From Xylogone sp. PMI_703 (Eukaryota > Ascomycota > Leotiomycetes), in contig JAJTUQ010000002.1 of NCBI GenBank assembly GCA_021399445.1, positions 7,874,001 through 7,938,000 of the forward strand: 64,000 bases of DNA, read 5' to 3'. The notes under the pieces were generated by a model, which ran no database searches, was not told the origin of the DNA, and worked only from the letters and a program-made list of their open reading frames with translations. Below are positions 57,741 through 64,000 of this stretch, in pieces; position 1 is the first letter of the stretch; the number at the start of each line of letters is the position of its first letter. Both the position numbers and the translations under genes were made by a program.

Positions 57741-60700
57741 TAACCTTTACACTATCTCGTGAGAAGATCGGGGGTTAATTTTAATAGCTTACCAGCAGTA
57801 CACTAATACTGCATAATCTCAAATTTAAGAGAGTTAAGTAGCTAGGATACTGTAACTCTTGCCCGTTTCATCAAGAATTTAGAATAACCTTCAACCACTA
57901 GTACTATTATACCTTTGCCTTGAATTATTTTCTGTTGTAGTTTTTCTACTATAGTTTGATCAAAAGTCAAAAGTCAAAGCAGGCCCCTAAACAGAGCAAG
58001 GCTTCTATACAAGAGATAGAATCAGTGCAGCAGCTCCTTCGAGGCGTTTGAGATAGGTGAACAATTTACTTCGAATCGGATGTGCAGCTAAGAACGCCTG
58101 CTCGCTGAATGGCTGCTTATGTAATGGATCTGCTTTCTGGTGATTACTACATTACTTGGTTTAGGTTCCTAGAGACGGGAGGTGTCAGGTATTAGTGCAT
58201 ATGTAATTGTCGACTAGACAGGGTGTCAATTCAGTAGCACAATCCCTGCATTAATATGCAATCCAATCCAATAATTAGAGGTCCTACTCCACCGTGTAAA
58301 CCATGATATGCAGGATGACAGAAATTACCATAGGCCAGGCGTAGAGAATAATACTGTCAGATGATATCCGTACAAAGCATAGCTCATTCAAATGTACAAT
58401 TCAAGAATTATTATTACAACAGTTACTCTAACTAAATATAATCTATTACAGCCGGCTAAGCCATGAGGGGCATCTAATGGACACCCAAATCCCAGGACTG
58501 ATAGGACTGGCTGGGAGGGTGGTGAGGGACTAGAGAATTGGCTGGCTGTTAATTTTTCCATCAATATTTCCCTTTGAGGAGATGCTTGTAAATAGCGGGC
58601 GCGTCCACGCTTTTCAGAAGTATAAGTCAATTAAGCATCGTTTACTGAAATGAACATAAAAGGTCTAACGTACGGTATTTAGGGCTATAAGTTGAATGTG
58701 GAAATAAACTTGCCTGCACAGAAAATCACGTATAATGAGCTGGTATCCGGAGCAGGCAAAGAAACAACTGGTTACGCCCAAATCTGCTGCGATCTCAGAG
58801 CCTAATTTGGTATTTACTGAAATATTAAGTATACGCACAATATAGCTTAGACTATTAAGGAATCTAATAATTAAAATATAGTAGATAATATTCTTGCATG
58901 CAATTGACGAATTCGCCTGCAACGTCCCATCCTGAGTAGGGACGGACGAAGCCAGCGGTAGGCAAATTGATATGTTTACGTGTATGTTAATGTCAGCGTT
59001 ATACCAGAGTAATTACGCTCTGCTTCGATTTTGCCCAACCTCCTGCCCAAGTCAGCGTACGCCACATCATCTACCTACAGTGTTCGGCCAGTTGGCGGCC
59101 TTAACCATTAAACTATCCACATAAAGTAGTTGGATGTGGACAAGCTCAGAAGTGTCGGGGTGGCCTCTGGGTTCTTTCTAATCAAAATTAATGACCTGTC
59201 AAAAGGCAAAACCATACTCCACTTTCACTACTTTGACACTTGACTAGGGAGGGAGACGTACATCCGTACGGTTGATTTAAAACCTGCCAAACTTTACTCT
59301 AACATTCGGAAGCGCTTATTTAGTATTAACAATGCCATAGTTTTAGCCCAAGTGTCCATAAGTCAGATGCTCCTGAATCCAAGCAAATCTTGGCAAAAAA
59401 GGAGAGTTTTCTTCCAAGGTATCCATGCTTGGTCCAAGGATAATATATGGTTATTATACAGATTGGCCAACACAACGTGGTAAAATACCAATAACATGGC
59501 TAGAAAACTCTTTCTGACGTAAGTTCGATGTTCTAGACTCCGCCGCGTTCTTGGACGTCAAGTACATCCGATAACTGGGTCATGTTGGAATGAAAAGTAA
59601 TAATGAACCAGGATACTTTGTTATCTAATAATTAGAAACCAGCTTAAGTTTGATGCGAAACTTTTACTTATCGAACGGGTATAGCAATTCATACTTGTTT
59701 TGTCCGAGTTCTCGGCTCGACTAGACTGTCAAAGCAGCCCCAGATGACCTGTAACGTAACTTACAATCTTCCAAGAGTCTGATATCCCGAGAGCTTCATA
59801 GTCAAGGAAGCCTTGCAATTGCCGAAAATACTGTAACTCTCGGGGCCACCCTAATCTCGGATCCAAAGATCCTAAGGCCTTGGTTGTAGGGTGTTCCAGG
59901 GAACGATAATCACTACTTCTACATTCTCACCGCCGTTCATCATCTATAATAAAATCAGATATAACTCGCTTAACCATAAATATAATACGAATAGGAAAAT
60001 AAGCTAGGATATAATATATAAATAAGATTTACGTGTGACATATAGATCGATCTAAGGGCTTATTACAGAATTTATATTTTTATGCAAACCAGCTAAGTCG
60101 TATGATGGATATTCACGGATCCAGTTATCCGATTATATACAGCCATAAGGTCCCCAATAGATATACGATGGACGTCATCCCTCCTTGAATACTTCTCCTC
60201 GCTATGATGATAACACGGTTACCCCTAGGACCAAACGTAGACCGTAGACCATCTGACTTTTTGACAAGAGAATATCCTAGATATTTGAGTTCTAGCAAAT
60301 AAAATGGTCAGAGTAAAGATATTTTTACTAGAAGAGAAGCATCTGAGAGAATTGTGAAATACAAGGTGATTTTGATGTGGAATCATTACCAGGTTGTATT
60401 CATCTATAAAATAGACCTAGTGATAATTAAATATAGGCTAAAGATATTAGATTATTTTGCTTTTACATTTTGCTTTTACTAGTTTAAGAGCATACAAGTG
60501 TATAATAACTCTTTTAATATTTGAGATTACGTATATTAATATTTTTACTTATTTAGTCTTTTCTTCCTGTTTGGCCTAATGTATTATAGTAACCCTGGAT
60601 TTACAAAGGACTTGCTTTTGAGTAGTATATGCCCGTACCCTAGCAACTTTGTTTTATCCACTTCTAATGTCACAAGGCCTGTATTAAAATTACGTTCGTT

Positions 60701-60798
60701 CAGGAGATTTCAGATTACAGGATAGATCAATGAGCGGTCAATCATCAAAGCAGCTCAACAGAAGCACTCCTTGGTGAATCAGGGGCCCGGTCACTGTC

Positions 60799-60805
60799 TA
60801 TATAA
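60799..60805 (+). promoter_or_regulatory. TATA box of the small secreted protein gene
   Basis: CTATATAAAG lies about 170 bp before the start codon at 60976, in a CT- and CA-rich leader. It is the clearest core promoter in the window and suggests strong regulated expression. Confidence 0.6.
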
Positions 60806-60975
60806 AGAAGACGAGATGCCTTTCTCAGGGATACATCTTCATCCCGAACACTTCAATATCATCTCATAAATAGATAGCCTTACAGCTTATCACAAATAGC
60901 CCAACAAGTACATACTCTCAAGAAACTCCTGATTACTCAACCTTTAACTGACGCTGTTAGACTCAAATTATCATC

Positions 60976-61374
60976 ATGCAGTTCAAAGCCGCCACCGTTT
61001 TTGCCATTTTGGCTACATTCTCAAGTGTTTATGCAACTCCTGCCTTCAGCTGCAACCAAGGTGGGGATACTGTCACTGTTGGTGAGGCACTTTCGGCCTG
61101 TGGTGCTGTCACGGATGGAGAGTTCCATCTCGGAGTCGGCCAGAGCGCTAAAGCTGTGGGAACCAGCAGCGATGGTTTTGCCCAAGTTTTTGTGACAGGA
61201 AATACAGGCGATTGCTCCTACAACAGAATCCGCGATCTTTGTGAGCAGATGGCTACGACCTGTGGAGGAACCGTCACAACCAACAGAATCTCCAAGTCTA
61301 CCGGAACTGACTCTGACACCGGAGATGGATTCGCTAGCTGCCCCAACTGGAGTGTCCAGATCATCCATACTTAA
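60976..61374 (+). CDS. Small secreted six-cysteine protein
   Basis: A single exon of 132 aa. Signal peptide 1-20 (MQFKAATVFAILATFSSVYA). The mature part is about 112 aa, polar and Gly/Thr-rich, with six Cys (C26, C42, C80, C89, C96, C122), enough for three disulfides. A short helix-like segment NRIRDLCEQMATTC sits in the middle. There is no membrane segment or repeat. I do not recognise the family. It fits the profile of secreted fungal effector-like or antimicrobial small proteins, but no function can be read. It stands alone in an AT-rich gene-poor stretch, with a strong TATA box upstream. Confidence 0.82.
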   Translation: MQFKAATVFAILATFSSVYATPAFSCNQGGDTVTVGEALSACGAVTDGEFHLGVGQSAKAVGTSSDGFAQVFVTGNTGDCSYNRIRDLCEQMATTCGGTVTTNRISKSTGTDSDTGDGFASCPNWSVQIIHT

Positions 61375-63082
61375 GTGGGTCTATCAAAACCCAACCATAT
61401 GTTGTGCTCTATAGCATATACTTAGAGGGACGAAAGTTCTTCGGTAGAGGCGGCAGCTCTATTAGATGGGGATAGTGAAGGATTTCATACTACTTTATAG
61501 TCAAGGCCTTGTCTATTACACTCGTTCAGCAATATATATTACATTTTACAGACATGAGTTTTCCAGATTATTACAAACCTTCATAATTCTCCGTCACTTG
61601 GCCAACATTTTCGTGTACCTGTTTCAATACATCAGCATTATCAAGCCTCAAGTTTTCAGGTCCAAAAGATTCGTAATAACACGAAGTAGGACTTCAAGTA
61701 GATTTCTAGTGTAATTGTGAAAGCGCTTTACTCATATTCTCCGGTAAAACGCTAGAAGGCCAAGTTGAGTAAATGAATGAGGATGAATGCAATTTGCAAC
61801 CCTGTGTTCCCTTCCAGCTCCATAATTACTACTTGGTCTACTTCCCTATCATTCGTGATATCGTGCATAAAAAGGGGTCAAAGAGAAATCAAGAATTATG
61901 GTAGGAAGATGTGTATCGGCCTGAAACGCGAGTATGCTTTGGCATTCGTATTTGTTTACCTGCTTTCAGTGTATCCGATAAAGACTGTCATCATATAGTT
62001 AACTATTTCAAAACCTGGCTATTTTAAGATACGTTCTATGTGAACCCTTGATTAGTATAATTCGGAGAGAAAGGAAATTTATTTATCTGTGGCTTAGAGC
62101 TATTAGTTCTGATGAATCCACTACTATCAACTCACTAAGGGGCTTACTTAGTTCAAACCCTCACAAACATTACATGCTATGACACGAAAGACTGATTTCT
62201 TAGTGATATCAAGGATTCATCAAACATCTTGACTGTAAAATCACATCTACATCCAATCCTTGGACATCTGGCTGCTCTAACACGTATCACCTCACGAGAA
62301 GATGTGCCTTTCCATTGGAGCGTCGCTTGGCATTACTACACCTCATGAGAAGAGTCAAGCTAGTGAAAACTCGTGAGAATACATAAATTTGAGTGATGTT
62401 GCCCTGGTTTGTATTTGGTGTGCTATAAGAGTGTATTATGTCAAATTTTGGCTTGCCGCGTGAACCTTGAGCCAGCTTAAGTGCTTGCGTCTACCATGTT
62501 CTTTCAAGAGAACAAAGGCTCCTTATTCTTTCGAGCCGAGAAGACCGCCGCCAAAAGCATACTGTCGGGTAATAATCGGATCAATCTTTCCCGTACCTCA
62601 ATGGGCTCTCGTCTTGCAAAACGAGAAACAAGAATAACGAGCAAACCATGAAATGAGATCATGGGATTCATAGAATCATACTTAGACAACGAGAAGAGGA
62701 TAATGGCGCTGATAAGAAGCCGTAGCTTGCAGCTCAGCGATACTCCCTTGAAGCTCTTTTCATATAACTGCGAACCTGGCAATTTTTAAAAGATTTCACC
62801 TATCGGGGACAGGTCGGATACGTCCGCTGGAACTCTCCTATTTACGAACTACCATTGGGTATCTCCGATTTATTTGATATCACATTATTATACATGCAGT
62901 AGTCGTCGGCTCAGTTACGTGTAATCGGCCTTCTAAGTATGTCCGTAGATCTAAGCGAAGAGTGAAAGGGCCGACGATTAATGTGATATAAATTATCGAG
63001 ATCTCGATTCTTTCCTAGCTTCAACTGTGTTATACTAATAGGTTCGACTATAATTCAAATATTGTTTGAGATAGTATCCCAG
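61375..63082. other. Gene-free interval
   Basis: About 1.7 kb of AT-rich sequence between the six-Cys protein and the aldehyde dehydrogenase. The minus-strand frame at 62504-62782 (92 codons) and short plus frames show no recognised domain. The right end holds the ALDH promoter. Confidence 0.45.
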
Positions 63083-64000
63083 ATGGATCCTAATAGTTTG
63101 GAAACCCGATTGTTCATAAATAATGAGGTGATTACTTCGAAGTAGAAGCATTAGAACTATATGATGGAGAAGTTGTCTAATACCTATCTCAGTTTGTCCC
63201 CGGCAAGGCAGGGAAGACGTTCCCTTTATACAGCCCTGTAAACGACCAAAAGGTCTGCGATATTCACGAGGCGCTAGCAGAGGATATAGATATAGCGGTT
63301 CAAGCGGCACAAAAGGCATTTCCGGCATGGAGTGATCTTGATGCCTTTCAACGGGCAATTCCGATGGCGAAACTCGCACAGTTAATCCTTAGAGACGCTG
63401 AAGAGCTGAGTCAACTCGATGCTCTGGCTATGGGAAAGTACTTCAACATATTTCGTTGTGTTTAATATATAAGGATTAATGGGGCTTGAGCTGATTGTAA
63501 TGCAGACCCGTTGAGTTGCTGAAGAAGATGGATGTACCGGGCTGTGCATCTATTTTCAACTACTACGCTGGATGCGCTTATCATGTCTTGGGAGAGTCTA
63601 GTCTTAATAGCGCAAACTTCCTCAACGTGAGCGTCCGGCAACCTTACGGAGTTGTCGGATTGATAATTCCGTGGAATGTATGTGCATCCCAATTCTTAAT
63701 TTCTTAGTTCAGGGGTGAAAAGCTCACTAGCTACCAGGTACCAATGTTGATGTTTGCTTTCAAAGTTGCACCAGCAACTATCTGCGGCAACACTGTAGTT
63801 CTTAAAGCTTCCGAGAAAGCACCCCTAAGTTCCTTAAAACTTGCAGCACTTGTCAAGGAAGCAGGGTTTCCTCCCGGAGTGATAAATATCGTCAACGGCT
63901 TTGGTAGCCCCACAGGACAGGCCATTGCTGAACACATGAAGATACGTAAGATAGCTTTCACAGGCTCCGTTATGACTGGACGAAGGATCATGAAGATGGC
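63083..64000 (+). CDS. Aldehyde dehydrogenase, 5' part, cut by window end
   Basis: Exons 63083-63127, 63193-63437, 63506-63677 and 63738 onward, with 60-68 bp introns and frame kept, give about 240 aa before the edge. The start MDPNSLETRLFINNE joins FVPGKAGKTFPLYSP, the standard ALDH opening. GKPVELLKKMD, YGVVGLIIPWNVPMLMF, ICGNTVVLKASEKAPLS and FTGSVMTGRRIMKM are the oxyanion Asn, NAD-binding and Rossmann motifs in order. The catalytic Cys and Glu lie beyond the window. The family oxidises aldehydes to acids with NAD(P)+. No break is seen, so the gene is probably intact. Substrate unknown. Confidence 0.9.

Larger units (their letters stand above)
56335..60975. other. 4.6-kb AT-rich, gene-poor region
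   Basis: No intact gene is supported. It includes the LTR-like piece and repeat units at 57440-57740 (separate entry). A tRNA A-box-like sequence lies on the minus strand near 59125-59060. Short frames (56667-56861, 58388-58630, 58665-58922) lack features. 59900-60600 is very AT-rich. A strong TATATAA at 60799-60805 belongs to the small secreted protein at 60976. Confidence 0.5.

Noticed and set aside
1..64000. Secondary-metabolite backbone gene, CRISPR array, rRNA or complete tRNA
   Set aside because: No PKS/NRPS/terpene synthase motifs, regularly spaced repeats or RNA gene signatures were seen; the organism is a fungus.

Overview
The window is nuclear DNA from a filamentous ascomycete (Pezizomycotina). 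Almost every gene has 45-110 bp introns with GT..AG ends. The families are typical of these fungi: four Zn2Cys6 (C6) transcription factors, a WSC-domain wall protein, a CFEM seven-helix receptor, GH92 and GH76 mannan enzymes, a cytochrome P450 and a large CorA-like protein. I cannot name the species. Exon joins below were worked out by hand, by requiring frame continuity and family motifs across each splice.

Layout. 0.8-2.4 kb: secreted WSC/Thr-rich wall protein. 4.0-8.1 kb: a C6 regulator divergent from an SDR whose catalytic Lys is replaced. 10.1 kb: small secreted Cys protein. 11.3-11.65 kb: frameshifted methyltransferase remnant. 12.1-17.7 kb: aldo-keto reductase, C6 regulator, acetamidase/formamidase. 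19.6-22.2 kb: secreted GH92 alpha-mannosidase. 23.1-33.9 kb: a compact block of C6 regulator, transaldolase-like aldolase, classical SDR, ATZ/TRZ-type amidohydrolase and a second C6 regulator. 35.8-40.8 kb: 1637-aa CorA-like membrane protein. 41.8-43.5 kb: GH76 DCW1/DFG5-like enzyme. 45.2-46.3 kb: NmrA/isoflavone-reductase-like protein. 46.6-48.4 kb: CFEM GPCR-like receptor. 48.4-53.1 kb: gene-poor. 53.1-54.8 kb: P450. 55.3-56.3 kb: kinase-like protein. 56.3-61.0 kb: AT-rich, with LTR-like and repeat debris. 61.0-61.4 kb: small secreted six-Cys protein. 63.1-64.0 kb: 5' part of an aldehyde dehydrogenase that runs off the edge.

There is no PKS, NRPS or terpene synthase backbone, so this is not a classical secondary-metabolite cluster. 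The best candidate system is the 23.1-33.9 kb block. Hydrolase, dehydrogenase and Schiff-base aldolase chemistry are packed between two C6 regulators, with a perfect 11-bp inverted repeat in the shared promoter of the aldolase and SDR. I infer a small regulated catabolic module for a nitrogenous or sugar-like compound. The AKR/regulator/formamidase trio at 12-17.7 kb may be a second module or an extension of it.
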